Shown here one piece after another: positions 1 through 12,480 of a stretch of 64,000 nt of DNA (position 1 is the stretch's first letter; each line of letters opens with the position of its first letter). Source of the DNA: Alisma plantago-aquatica (taxonomy: Eukaryota; Streptophyta; Magnoliopsida; Alismatales; Alismataceae); assembly GCA_963693085.1 (NCBI GenBank), contig OY856409.1, positions 501,922,303-501,986,302 on the forward strand, in the 5' to 3' direction. Below the pieces are notes generated by a model. The model was given only the letters and a program-made list of their open reading frames with translations. It searched no databases and was not told where the DNA came from. A program made the position numbers and the translations under genes.

Positions 1-2351
1 TTCCATGAGTCAAGTTTTAGATTAATCTTATCCACCAAGGAACCACAAAGCCTTTTAGAAAGCTTACCAGAAAACAAGGGAAGGCCAATATACTTTGATG
101 GGAAATGACTTTCTTTAATATTTGTAATCTCAATAATGGGACTACTATTGACATGTTTACTGAAAATGGTAGAGCTCTTTTCATAATTAACACGAAGACC
201 AGAAGAGACTGCAAAGGAATCAAGCACATCTCTTATAGCTTTTGCATCATAAATACTAGCTTTAGAAAAAATCATAATATCATATGAAAAAATAAGATGA
301 GAGATGTTCAAATCTTTAGAAGCAGCAATAGGAGTAATATCACCAGCATGAACAACCTTTTTAAAGAGCTCTGAAATACCCTTCATACCAATAACAAAGA
401 GGTATGGAGCAATAGGATCCCCCTGCCTTACCCCATTTGAAGGTTTGATGATGTCTGAGGGTTCACCGTTGATAAGAACTTGATATGATGCAGAAGAGAA
501 AATCTCCCTGATCCAATTAATCCAAATAGAAGGGAGGCCCATACAATGCATAATGGAGAAGAGATAAGACCATTTAAGAGAATCATAAGCTTTAGAAATA
601 TTAGCTTGGACGCACATCCTATCAGGAGAGTTAGGCTTTTTTAAATCACTTAGGATTTCATTGGTAAGTAGAGTGGCATCTCTAATACTTCTATCTTTAA
701 TAAAATCACATTGATATATATCAATAATAGAAGGAAGAACTACTTGAAGCCTATTAGCAAGAATTTTAGAGATGATTTTGAAAAAGACATTACACAATGC
801 AATAGGTCTCCAATTTTTAATATCAAAAGAATCAACTCCCTTACAGATAAGAGTTAAGAAAGTCCTGTTAGCTTCTTTTAGCATCTTGTAATTATTGAAG
901 AATTCAAAGACAACATCACACACATCATCACCAATGACATCCAAAACTGTTTTATAAAAAAACCCATTGAACCCATCCGGGCCAGGGTCCTTTTCAGTTT
1001 TAATATCTTTGATCACATCTTCATTTTCTTTTCAGGCGACTCTAGAAATAAGAAAGTTCTTTTTCTGAATATAGATAGTGTTACCTTCCCACTTTCCTTG
1101 CCAAATATCATTAGAGATAGAGTTGTCATTGAAAAGTTTAGTGTAAAAATCAGAGATACCAGATATAATAACATCATGGTCATAAGAAATGGAGCCATCA
1201 ATATTAAGATTCTTAGTAGAGTTTGAATTCCGCCTGACCTTCATAGAAGAATAGAAATAGGAAGTATTAGAATCACCTTCCTTAAGCCACTGTACTCTTG
1301 ATTTTTGTCTATAGAAGGATTCTTGGGCAATAGCTTGCTTATTTGCTTCTAGTCTTAGATTCTTAGCATATGTTCTTAACTATTCATTTAGGGGGTCACA
1401 GTCAGCCTCTTCTTGAGCCTTAATAGCATGATGCTTAGAGATTTTGACATTATCATTAATATCACAAAAAACTTGCTTATTCCAGCTAATAAGTTTTTTC
1501 TTGAGAAAATCTAGCTTCCTATACAGTTTGAACATCACAAAACTAGAAATCTCAGTACTCCAAACCTCCTTGACAATAGAATGGAAGTCCTTATGATCAG
1601 CCCATGCATTTATGAATCTAAAAGGTGCTTTAAATTTTCTAGGATTGTCAATCTTAACCACAAGCTTGCGGTGGTCACTAATAATATTAGAAATCACCTC
1701 ACTAGAATACTCGTGATTATCATTAATGAAGGCAGCATTGTGAAGAACCTTGTCAATCTTGGACATGACAAACTTGTCACCATCTTTTCTATTATCCCAA
1801 GTATACAAAGGTCCTTGAAGACTCATCTAAAAAAGGTGACAATTCAGAGTACACTCATTAAAATCATCCATAGATTTCTAGAAGGAAAAAAATTGCTGAT
1901 TCTCTCCTCAACTTTACGAACACAGTTGAAGTCACCCATAATAAGCCAAGAAGAATCAGCCATGGAGTAAAAGGCATTAATAGAAGACCACATCCTAACT
2001 CTGTCATTATTAGGATTATGGCCATAAACAACATATAGAAAGAAATAAGATTGATCAAAACTAACTTTCATGTGAATGACTTGATCATTTTCATCAATAC
2101 CAGTGATATCACCATCAAGATCTTTCCACAAGACAACAATCCTACCAATAACGTGAGAGGAGTGATTAGAAATCCACCTATATTCAGGAAAAAAACCTAT
2201 TGACAAAGGTTCTTATTGTACGGGGCCTGATCCTTGTCTCAAGCAGGATGACAATATTGTTGTCTGCCCTCCTGACCTATTCCTGAATGTCCTGGATCTT
2301 ATTATTGATACCACAGACATTCCAGAAAGATATTGAGAGAGGTGGAATCAT
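1..2351 (-). pseudogene. LINE ORF2, endonuclease-reverse transcriptase (partial, broken)
   Basis: Starts at ATG 2351-2349 overlapping the ORF1 stop. The endonuclease begins with SFWNVCGIN (near 2320), then LLETRI, GDFN (near 1935), YTWDN and SDH (near 1670), the expected order of APE-type motifs. The reverse transcriptase shows PGPDGFNGFFYK (near 970), GVRQGDPIAPYLF (near 430) and KYIGLPL (near 90). Breaks: in-frame stops near 2277, 1830, 1380 and 1033, and two frame changes at or near runs of seven T (about 2187 and 1888) that cancel each other. Motif A reads QANISKAYD, so the catalytic Asp is Asn (near 615). The FADD box reads FSYD, so the first Asp is Tyr (near 283). It runs off the left edge, so connection domain and tail are not seen. 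Confidence 0.88.
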
Positions 2352-3751
2352 TTGACACCTTGGGTTGTTGTTCCGGCAGCCTCATCTTCATTTGAATTGA
2401 TATGTAGTTCTTCAACTTGGGCCAAGATAGGAGAAAATTTAGAACCAACAGTGATGTAATGTATCCCTATACTACAATTTTGTTGGAATTCAGGAGAAAA
2501 GATGTTTCTTCTCCTGTCACTTGGATCAATTTGCACTTTGCCAATAATAGAACTGTCAGGTGAGACATTTGTAAAAACTTGCATAATAATCAGGGTAGTG
2601 GGAACAGAACTCCCTTCACTGATAGAATTGCGATTTGACGTTTCAAATCCAACATTGACAACATTGGAAAGTAATTCATCTTCAACAACATTTACATGTT
2701 GAGAAGCTGATAGTCTATTTTGTTGTATCTCAATTTCATATAATATTTCTTCAATGAAAAAGTCAGAATTATCAACCAAGGTAGCAGTAGGAATTTCTTC
2801 AAATAGGGGGACTGCCTTGGCTTTATTGACCTCCCAGATCTGCTTTGGATTTGCTAATATCTTAGATCTCTATTTCTTCTCAGTATATATCTTATTGCCA
2901 TCTTCATGCCCTAGGAAGCCACATAATTGACACTTATGCAAAATCCATTCATAATCTAGGAGAATAGTATGTTCAACACCTTTATCACTTCTCAGCATCA
3001 AGCTCTTTGAATAGACAACATCCTTATTCATAAAAACTTGAATTCTAGCCACATCCAAGCGCTTCAGACTATAGGTTGCATCATCCATCTTAATAGGATG
3101 GCCCAAATAGGACCCTATCCTATTAAAGGTTCTCGAGTCCCATAGTTCCATGGGGAGGTTGATACTGTCGACCCAAACATGTACCTTAGAGAGGACATAT
3201 ATGGTTTGAAGGTCGCCTGGATTCCATTTCTTAATGATAACCAGTCTACTAAGGACATACCAATAACCATTAAGAGGATGATTTAGATCATCCAAATCAT
3301 CAAACTAGACTAGGAAGAAGCCCTCTCCTCTGTCAAACACTTCAAAACTCTCACGAGTCCCCCAGGCATTGTAAAAGTGATTAGCTAGCAGATGTATATC
3401 CAGCCAGAAATATAATATGTAACCTAGTAGACATTTACTCCATCTAATAGCATTCTCCTCAGATTCCTTACTAGAATAGATGAGCTTACCATAGACAGTA
3501 GAGACATCAATCCACTTCAGATGAGATGTGCCCCCAGCTGGTTTTGGCTTCAAAGCTTCCCACTGTAGAGGAGAATTACCTATAGATGTGCTTGAAGTTG
3601 GGGTGGCAGCAAGTGTTGTAGATTCATCCGTGGATACCACACTCTTGCCAAATTCTATCTGCTTTGATGGATCTGGAGAAGACAATCGGTGAAATGCCAG
3701 CACCTTCCCAGTCACCTTCTCGCCCACGGTAGTGACAACTCGGGATACCAT
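2348..3751 (-). pseudogene. LINE ORF1, gag-like protein with degenerate zinc knuckle
   Basis: The reading frame of 467 codons is uninterrupted by indels but has two internal TAG stops, near 3305 and 2870. Seen: a Ser/Thr/Pro-rich N-terminus, then a region around 3470-3310 resembling the DUF4283-type domain of plant LINE ORF1 proteins, then a CCHC-like knuckle near 2925 reading CQLCGFLGHEDGNK, where the last cysteine of CX2CX4HX4C is replaced by Lys. Family knowledge: ORF1 proteins coat LINE RNA in a ribonucleoprotein. The ORF1 stop (TGA at 2350-2348) overlaps the ORF2 ATG (2351-2349) as ATGA, suggesting termination-reinitiation in the parent element. Remnant; function inferred. Confidence 0.8.
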
Positions 3752-6700
3752 GATAATATGTGTGTTATGGAAGTTAATAGTCCATTATACATGATAATGA
3801 TTTGAAATGACAATTTTATTTCTATTTGTTCTACTTACTCATGATTTTATTGGATTAATATTATCTATAATAGTGTGTTTCTTACAACCATACAAAGGGT
3901 CACACTATTTCCACCCAATATGCACTCTTTCCACCCATATTCATATACAAGGTTGTGCTACTTCCGCCCATAGTGTGCTATTCACACACAAATCTAGCCT
4001 TAGATCGTGTGAAGTCTGGGTCATAATATAGATAATATTAGTCTATATTTGATTTACATTAAAATATGAAATTATAATGTTGTGAAATTATTTATAAAGG
4101 CAAAAGTGTCATATTTTTTGACTTTCTTCTTCAAAAAAAGTTAATGATTACTCTATGGCATCATTATTCTCATGTTTCATTTTCTCTTGAAATTGCTTAG
4201 TTATTCATATCTCACTTTTAATTTGAAAGACCCTTAGTTTGTATTTTAATGTTTAAATGCCCAAGTAATGTTTAATTGCATATAATGTTTAGTTACTAAC
4301 ACATACATTTCTTCTTGTTTCTTCATGTTCTGGATGTTGTTCCCAAAATACCTAGGTGTAGGTGTCTGTAGCGGTGTTTTTGAAATTTGAGAAAACTTTA
4401 CCTTTTTTTAATGGCCCATTTTGATGAGGAGCAATGTAAATGGAGTATCTTATAAAGTAACAGTCTAAACTTTAACTTTTATAAAATCAACTTGATTTTA
4501 TGTATCATACTTGTAATTTATGAAATAAAATGCCTTCTTGTATCATACTTATCAGTGTGTTTGGACCAGATGAAGTTTGATTGATCATTAAGCAAGGAGT
4601 GGATATCTACTAGAGTCTCATTCATTGCAAGTATTGTACAAGAGTTTTAGTATTCTATGAATATGACCATTTCAAGTATTCCTCTGTTATCTATGTCTTG
4701 ATTATGTAGTTCAATGACCCTTATAGAGGTTGTTTATAGAGATATTCTAGAAAAATGATTACTAATTAGGGTTTCGACCCTATTTGTCTTGGTCTTCCCT
4801 ACATTCAAGATTACTAGTTGTGTCTTAGTTTATTCTAACCCTAGTTTCCAATTTAACCCTTTTCCTTATTGTCTTTCAAGTGTGTTTTCAACTATGTTCA
4901 TATTGAGTCTGAGCATGTTGAGATAATGAACTTTTTATCCTAGTTTTAGACTCATAATTATGATGCCCATTATCTAGTGATAACATGAGCTCACTCGATT
5001 CTGGTCACACAAGCTTTTCCTTTAGCATCGTTGCTTGAATATAATTTTCCTAAACCTCTATTCTTAGGATATTGGATACTATCTTTCATGAGTTTTAATT
5101 TCCTCATACACTATGGTTGGTTGAGGATGTTAAGAGTATTTAGTGTATACCCATAGAAGCCCGACTAGCTCATTTCCACCATTTAAATTGGATACCTAGA
5201 AAATCCTCAAATGGCATAAAAATATGTGATCACCTACCTAAACTAAGTTTTAAGTGCTCCCTCAGTTTTGTATAGACACCATGATAGTAAAACCATCAAG
5301 TAATAGGGAAATCCTTAATATCTTCCTATGATGGTTGGGTGACCAAATTTCTCCTCAGAGTCCCATAATGAGGTTTTGTAGCCTTTCTAAGAAAGAACAT
5401 GATTTATCAAGTGTTAGTTAGTGGATTACAATACTTCAAATAACCTGGTAGAAGTTGACATCATGTAATAAGAAATCTCACACTTCTTTCTTGTGTTATA
5501 AGTTAGACATGGTTTTATATACCCTTTAAAATGCTTGGAGATTTAGACTCTCTATTGGTGAAATGAGTTAATGATAAACTAGTTACCCAAGGTAAGGTAT
5601 AGTTAAAATTTATTTACTTGGTTCCCATATTGATTTAGGTGCCATTGTTTTAGATTTTCTTCACAAAGTTTCTCTGTTTAAGTTGCTTTCCAGTAATAAG
5701 TTATACACACAACATAATTTTTTTCCTAATTTTATGAATGGTTTCTTGAACCAAGTTATTGCTTGAGGAAATGTGTAGTTGTATAAAAACTCCTTCAAAA
5801 ATAGATACATAATGTAGATAAGAGGCACCTAACCAGTTAGATGGAAACCTTAAACCCTAGACCTGAATAGGGATCCATGGTTATGAAGAATTCCTATATG
5901 TTTATATGACCTAGTTGACCTACCTTTTCTACCTCTGTAGGAAGTTATTTAGGTTATATATTTATCCTTTTCGTGGATGCATTCTTGTACACTTTGGTCA
6001 TGAGGAGGGTAACTTTACTTAGGAGTTTTCTCAATAATGTATGTTATAAGTAATCTCCACTAATAATGTCAAAAGAATTTAGTTACCACCTAACAAGGGT
6101 AAATGGGTAAAACATGCTATTTGAACACCATTAACGTTAGTGTGATGATTTAAATAAGTTTTGTGATTTATCTTTACAAATCTAAAAGCAATTAACATAA
6201 GTAAAAAATTTCTAAGTTTGAATAAAGACTATGTTATCTTCACATATACATTTCTAAAAGTTCGTACTTGATGCCCCAATACCCCCAAAATTCTTTCCCA
6301 ACTTGACAAAGAGAAATAAGGTACACCTTAATCACAATAGGACCTTGTACATATGTATAGTTAATGTGTATTCTAAGGTTATGTATTATTATTTCAATAA
6401 GTATTTTATAACATGCTAGTAAAATGTGTTTCCTAACTAAACCTTAATTTCCACCTCAACACTAATCTAACTAATCGACTATATGTAATGTCTTAGTCAC
6501 AATAATTGATATAATTATTATTTTTAAGGTCTATAAATGCACATAGTTCAATAGGGAACTATAATACTAAAAAGAAAAGATAACATATATTCATGTTATA
6601 CTCTTCAGGTATGCACACATTTAATCTTTAAGAAAATAATAAGAAAACAATAGTAAATGAACCTAATAACAATGTGTGTTGAGGTTTTTGTAGTTATTAA

Positions 6701-8094
6701 AGTTAAGTTTTCCAAACATAGTGGTTGTCATCTTATGCTACCAACTATTAGTCATAGATTTGATAACACAAGATAACCTCAAGTTAGACATATGCTTGCA
6801 TCCAAATGATCCCTTAGGGAACAAATTTATGTAACTTGGTTACGAGTGCTCACTTGTGGAATATAAGAGGCTTAAATAAACCCTAGTAACCACATGCAAG
6901 AAATTTCAATACTTAAGAAAAGTAATGTATATGGTGAAAATATGGTTACGATAATGTTGAGAAAAAAATAGTGGAAACATGGTAATTAAATGATCATTTC
7001 ATTTTGGATAAATTTGAATAAGCACAAAAATGTTAACATCATCCTATGTCTTGAGGTAACCCTTCTAGCTCTGTTATAGATATTAGGAGTCTGGGTGGGA
7101 AATAATGGTTAGAGTGACCTAGTTTCATCTTGAGAATGTATTATAGTGTGGAATGGTGTGATATGTAACAAGATTGTGTGGAATGGTGTGGTATGTTACA
7201 ACACTAACTACTTTAATATCATCAAGTGATGTAGAACCTTATAATTTGTTATGAAATGTAACTTAGTGCACTAGTATATGGATGAAATATTTCAAGAAAG
7301 AAATCCTATTTAAGGGGTTGATTTGACATACCTTAACCTAGATACTTTCCTATAAATTTTTTCTTATTGCATATCCTCTAGGATTGTTTTTAATCCCCCT
7401 TGGACCTGTTGTTGATGGTAATACACACTTTTAGATTAAGTTAGATCTCATGTAGTGTATAGTATATGCCACTATACTTAGATTATTTAAGATTGGATAA
7501 TAATCTATGTATTTGAATAAATATCTTTAATTATTAGTATTGTAGGAATAGACATAAATTGGGATATATAACAATTGCATACTTCCATATTTTAAATAAC
7601 CCTAGTTTCCCAAAAAAGGGATTTATTAGGTAAACCTTAGTTTAATTGATTATTTAAATAAGTAATCTTATTTTTCAATGAAAATAACTATTCATACCTT
7701 AAAATTATTTGAACCACTTAAATGCAACAAAAAAATTAACATTTCACTCTAAGATTGGATATATAAATCATTTACTAACTTTAATTTATGTGTTGAGTAT
7801 CCTTTTAGACCCTAGTGTAGTTAAGTTACTTAGTTAGCCTATAGTACCAATATAATATTTTATTTATATCATATACTGTGTAATATATTCTCTCTTCAAT
7901 TTTGATGATCCAAATATATGTCATTAATAAAAATTGGTGACTATTTTAACCTTAAACCATTTAATATCCTTATAAACCCCAAAATACAAAATTTGCATTT
8001 TTTCAAGGTAGGATTGAGTCCACACCACCTCTTCTTCAAATTTAATTGAAATTACGCTTAATTTGTTTCCTATTTGACTAATTCAAACTACACT
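3752..8094. other. AT-rich stretch without a recognisable gene
   Basis: About 4.3 kb of AT-rich DNA. I found no open frame with a recognisable domain, no tRNA or rRNA match, and no paired LTRs or clear inverted termini. The longest frame is 74 codons at 3807-4031 and looks like chance. The one local structure noted is the 30-bp repeat at 7145-7204. It may be old, unrecognisable element remains or plain intergenic DNA. Confidence 0.6.
7145..7204. repeat. Two-copy 30-bp tandem repeat
   Basis: The unit GTGTGGAATGGTGTGRTATG occurs at 7146 and again at 7176, exactly 30 bases apart, with only a few differences up to about 7201. No function is suggested. Confidence 0.75.
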
Positions 8095-8284
8095 TGTTAG
8101 AGAGTCTATTTACTTTAGTTGTTTAGTCTTGCTGTAATATGGGCCAAAATTGTGGATTGACCCATTAGGGTTTGTTTATGTCTATATGCTTCCCATTGTC
8201 CTATTTATAGGAATGGGGGGCAGCCCTTCTATCAATAAGAAAAATATACATAAGGGAAATTTCCCATCCTATCATTCTCCTACA
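8095..8284 (+). repeat. 5' LTR of the small element
   Basis: Runs from TGTTAGAGAG to CTCCTACA. Contains TATTTATA (TATA-like) and the CAATAAG stretch shared with the 3' copy. It is about 25 bp longer than the 3' LTR because of a segment around 8148-8173 absent there. By eye roughly three quarters of aligned bases agree, suggesting an old insertion. Confidence 0.75.
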
Positions 8285-8296
8285 TAGTATTAGAGA
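8285..8296 (+). other. Degenerate primer binding site
   Basis: TAGTATTAGAGA directly follows the 5' LTR. It matches 9 of 12 bases of TGGTATCAGAGC, the site complementary to initiator tRNA-Met; two of the differences are G-to-A and C-to-T. Confidence 0.55.
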
Positions 8297-8779
8297 ATGC
8301 TTTCCTGTGACGTCCCCAACCCTAAGAGAGAGAAAGCGCAAAGGAGAGAAGCCTTCCCTTGTGGGCAACTGCCAAATCTAGGCATTTCTTGGCTGCCCGC
8401 ATGGATCTCCCATTTAATCTCTTCTCAGAATTGTCTCCATGAGTCGTCTACATCTTCAACAACGAAAGATTCTACTTTGAAGTTTTTGGTACGAGATTTA
8501 CAAAGGACTCCATGCCTCCATCTATATTTCTTGCTAATGGAACTATTTCTATCCTATTCTCTGCCATTATGACAGATCTACATTGCCATTATCTACTCTG
8601 TTGTCAATCTAATCCATGTCACCTCCATTAAAATCTAATCCAAAATCTTGGATAAAGATCTTCCTTTTCTACTGATATTTGACATACACCATTCCAATCT
8701 TTCTATGGTGGAGATCCGAAAGGATTTCCCTCTCTTTTATTGTTGTCTCGGGGGTTTTAGTGGTATTGACTACCATTGA

Positions 8780-9075
8780 CACGACGTGTAGGCGGTGTCT
8801 GCTTCATTTGTGACTTTGTTTGCAAAATCTATCTAACAACACGACATGTCACTTTTTGACACAACATGTCAGCTAAACTATGACACAACATGTTACCTAA
8901 AATACATGATGTGTCACTTGCATTCTAACTCAGAGTATGTCAATTGATACAACGTCTTGCTCAACGACACACCATTTTTCCTGCTTTTTGTTGGTGTTGG
9001 CTTCTACTATTGCACCTTTGATGTATGACATGATGAGTCTCTTCACTGACATGGTGTGTCACCTGATCTACTACA
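8780..9075. repeat. Array of GACAC-RACATGTC-like motifs
   Basis: Inside the small element, imperfect copies of a motif such as ACACGACATGTCAC, GACACAACATGTCAGC and GACACAACATGTTACC recur about every 25-45 bases. Each copy has GACA and TGTC arms and is therefore partly palindromic. Several have CA or TG where others have CG, as expected from loss of methylated C. Confidence 0.6.
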
Positions 9076-9787
9076 ACTTCTTGGCATGCTTCACTATTTG
9101 CATTTGTACTGTCTGATGACTGTGTTATGTTTGCAAGTTGATCCTTTGTATGTGCCTTGAACATGTCTATTACTATTGTTGTTGTGACCTAGCTCTCTCT
9201 GGGGACTGTGACCTAACACTTTCTGGATTGTGACGTCTGCAACTAGGATGAAAACTATTTGATGACATGTTGGTGATACATTTGGTGACTTAAATACATA
9301 TGATAGATGTTCATGATTTTCTTCTACTATTGATCATAAAGGAGTCCTTTTATTGCTTTCTACTTCAGGCACAATGTTCTCTTATTCGACTACATCATTT
9401 GTTTTTTGCTACTATAGTCCAACACTCTATTGCTTGTTTGTGCCTTTTGCATGTTGTTTCCTTTCTTGTTTGTGCCTTGTATGCACCTTGACTTCTATTT
9501 TATGTGTTCCAACACTCTCTACTTTGTTTCTTGACAATAGTGACTACGATGAAGACCAATATGTCCACATGTTGCTATTTAAACTACTCCAGATTCTAAG
9601 TCATATAGATCAAGAATATCATGCTACTTGGTTTTGGATTATTTGCTTGAGGGGGGGTGTACTTTAGTACTTGAGTGATTTATTGTAACATATAAGGGGA
9701 TAAGTTCTTGTATGGGATTGGTTATCTTTATATTATGATTATTATGTATGTTGTTTGTAAGATGACTTGGGAATTCTCCCAAGCTCT

Positions 9788-9801
9788 AGCTTGAAGGGGA
9801 G
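9788..9801 (+). other. Polypurine tract
   Basis: AGCTTGAAGGGGAG lies immediately before the 3' LTR, the position of the plus-strand primer in LTR elements. It supports the plus orientation given by the primer site. Confidence 0.6.
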
Positions 9802-9966
9802 TGTTAGAGTGTCTATTAGCTTAATTGTTTGGTCTATTTGTCATATTGGGCTTTGTCTTGGTTCTATATGCTTTCCATCTATCCTATTTATAGGAAAGGG
9901 GGATTCCCTTCTATCAATAAGATTAATCTACAAAAGGAGAATTCCACATCATATCACTCTTCCACA
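9802..9966 (+). repeat. 3' LTR of the small element
   Basis: Runs from TGTTAGAGTG to CTTCCACA and keeps the TATTTATAGGAA and TTCTATCAATAAGA segments of the 5' LTR. Confidence 0.75.
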
Positions 9967-11995
9967 AAATTAAACTTGTTACATAAATTCATTAAAAAAG
10001 GATATTTTATCTAGTCGTGTCTATTAATCAAGTGAAGTGCACCCTCCTTCCTTTTTGACGTATCTTATATATTCCTTGTTTTTGGATCTCCTCTAGCCAA
10101 CTAGATACCATTAAATGTTTCCTCCCCCTTCCCTTTCTTACCCCCCTCTACTTATTGTTCTTCTCTTCCCTAGTTCCCTTAACCCAAGTGGACATTCTCT
10201 TCCTTTTCTCTACCATGGACCTCCATACCAAGGTCATCATTGTCGTTTGGTGAAGAAGTTGATACAATGTGGGTTTCCTCCCCTGACAAAATCCAAGAGA
10301 GGTTGGCACGAGGTAGAGTAATGACTTCAGGTTTCTTGAGGCTTCCCTAAGTGATGTAGTAGCTCACTCTCTATTTTTGGAGGTGAATACTTTTCAATAG
10401 GTTTTCTCTTATTCTTCCACATCACCTGCAACTTGTCAGAGCTCATCCGTGTTCTTGCATTATGATCGCTATATTTACAGTTTACCATCTCCATGATGAT
10501 GTGTCAATTTTGTGGAGTGTCTTGTTTCCTATGCTACACATCACTTTGCCAGTTTCTCACCTCCCTTCTACCCAAACACTGATGAAGGAAATTCCATTGA
10601 TCAATTTTGTGTCAGAACATTGGGTTTGAGTCTCCAGACTTACAAGGAGTTGATGGAGGTGTTTTTCGCCTCTAGGTTTTACCTGGCTACGAGTCCAAAC
10701 CTTCTCCCAAAGCTCCAGATGTGATGTTCATGTGTCGTATTCTTTGCTATGGAAAATTGAACCAGTTCTCTATGATACATGCAAAGTTGTTGAAACACCA
10801 TAGCTATATTGCTTTCTTCACATTCTCACGAGGTACAAAAATCATGTAGATGGTATTTTCCTCCGTCTTTTCTATACCATAGGTAGGGGCATTCACAACC
10901 TCAAAGTTAACAACCACAACATCTCAAGCTAGAGGAGTGCCCTACACTGTTGATGGTTTTTCGTGAATGTGTTCCATGTTTGACATTTATCTATGTGACT
11001 CTGGTGAACATGCTCATGCCTTCGGGCCATCTCCCCACCCTTTTCTCATTATGTTGTCACAAAGATTTAAACCATATTTTTCTATAAGATAGTGGCTTTT
11101 GTTTTCCCGTAGTATGCCTAGTGTTTTCATATGCTTATAGTGTAGATGTTACAACGTTCATAAGAATATAAGGCAAATAGGAAAACACATTGTTATTAAA
11201 TGGTCCCTTCAATTTTGAAAGATTGAAAAACATGTGTTCTCACTATTTTATCCAAAGAAATTGTTTATTACTCAATTTTATTAAAAGGTCAGATGGTACC
11301 AGATTTTCTTCACTGAAACTAACATTTAATGTTTTATTTATATTTCTTCATGATTGGTTGGTAGTTTATTTAGTCTCATTTATATGTCTTGTTTCTATTT
11401 TTTTCCATATCAAACCATTTTCTTTACTAAATCAAACTATGCAACCATCTAATTCTTTACATTTATTCTTACTTATATTTCTTCATGAGTGATTGGTAGC
11501 TATAGTAACTGATGTTATTTTTTGTTTCAGGAGGAGCTCGATGAAATATGTGTATATGCTTTAGTTGCAGTATCTGCAAGAGAATTTGAAGATTAAACTG
11601 GAAGGCATAACAGAGGGTTTACCCATGATAATTTAAGATATCGCAAAAATGATTTCGGTTACTTTTTATTCAATGTAATACGGTTGTCAACCATCAAACA
11701 ACTTGATACTTTTTGTAAGATGGGATTTGTTTGTACCTTTTATGTGGATCACATATATGATGCATTTTTTTCATAATCCTAATACAATTGATGTCATTGA
11801 CACTTACGTATCAAAGAAATAGACCAGAACACATTTTTACAGCAATGATGTGAAGCTAGGTTTACTTTATGTATGCATGAATTAGATCTATTAATATGAT
11901 GTGCAACTAGTGTTGTTTCAAATTTTTATATAGTCTAGATTTGGATAAACTATTATTACCGTCAATTGTGCAATTAAATGGGGTGTTATAGGTTT
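9967..11995. other. Unassigned DNA
   Basis: No recognisable gene. Frames of about 60-100 codons at 10115-10321, 10512-10724 and 11190-11492 show no motif I know. A pyrimidine-rich stretch ending TTTTTGTTTCAG at about 11519-11530 looks like a splice acceptor and is followed by 21 codons ending in TAA at about 11595, so a broken gene end is possible but unsupported. A roughly 22-base phrase, TATATTTCTTCATGA followed by GATTGGTAG, occurs near 11338 and again near 11474. Confidence 0.4.
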
Positions 11996-12187
11996 AAGAG
12001 AAGTACTCAGAATCAACATGTGTTTCCATTCTAGTTGAATGAACCTATTAATGTTGATATCAGTTTTAATGGAGATAGGAAGGACGATCCTCGATCAATG
12101 GTTGAATCAGATTAGTGTCTTGAGTCCATGTATTCTGCTTTAGAATCCAAGATGTTAATTGTTGATTCTGAGCATGTTTCTAGTAGT
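11996..12187 (+). pseudogene. Possible broken exon next to the LTR insertion
   Basis: One frame of about 64 codons reads like a protein (for example NEPINVDISFNGDRKDD and CLESMYSALESKMLIVDS) with only two stops, both TAG and both explainable as former CAG. It ends where the family A LTR begins at 12193. I do not recognise the family. It may be an exon of a gene or element cut by the insertion, or chance; a protein search of this frame with stops masked would decide. Confidence 0.25.
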
Positions 12188-12450
12188 ATAGGTGTGACAT
12201 CCTGACACGCCACAAATGAGATTACTCCAAACCAAAGCGCGGAGATGAAATCAAACATGTGCATTACCAGAAAACACAAGAAATTAAAATGACATAAAAC
12301 CTGAGTGTACAGGGATGACATCTAGGACTCTATCACCAAGAGACAAGTAGCACATCCAACCTAATCAGTTGCTTCTCTTAATGATGTTCTTCCTCAGTTG
12401 CACAATCTCTACCTCTTCATGCATGACCACCTAAAAGGTGTGGAAACCCA

Positions 12451-12480
12451 CGGGGCGAGACCAAATGTCCCAGTGAGAGA
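12451..12480 (-). promoter_or_regulatory. Conserved GTCTCACCC-type block, family A
   Basis: On the sense (minus) strand it reads TCTCTCACTGGGACATTTGG followed by TCTCGCCCCG. Matching blocks occur at the same relative place in families B (18948-18986), C (24892-24921, 34255-34285) and the plus-strand A copy (50735-50765). The role is unknown; it lies in the last 400 bp of the LTR. Confidence 0.6.

Larger units (their letters stand above)
1..3751 (-). mobile_element. L1-type plant LINE, 5' part, degenerate
   Basis: Non-LTR retrotransposon read from 3751 leftwards and cut by the window edge inside ORF2. The order is ORF1 (nucleic-acid-binding protein with a knuckle motif), then ORF2 with an APE-type endonuclease followed by a reverse transcriptase, as in plant L1 elements. 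The coding part begins at the ATG at 3749-3751; I see no sharp 5' boundary beyond it. The 3' end, poly(A) tail and target-site duplication lie outside the window. Both ORFs are broken and two reverse transcriptase catalytic residues are replaced, so this copy cannot move by itself. Confidence 0.9.
8095..9966 (+). mobile_element. Small non-autonomous LTR retrotransposon (about 1.87 kb)
   Basis: Two related direct repeats, 190 and 165 bp, each start with TGTTAGAG and end in ACA. Both contain the same promoter-like core CCTATTTATAGGAA and TTCTATCAATAAGA. Next to the left repeat lies a 12-base near-match to the initiator tRNA-Met primer site; next to the right repeat is a purine tract. This gives a plus-strand LTR element with a 1.5-kb internal region. 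No gag, protease, integrase or reverse transcriptase motif is visible inside, so it would need proteins from elsewhere. The TGTTAG start and short LTRs resemble Ty1/copia elements; the interior is long for a TRIM and short for a LARD. Flanking 5-mers (ACACT and AAATT) do not match, so the target-site duplication is decayed or lost. Confidence 0.75.
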
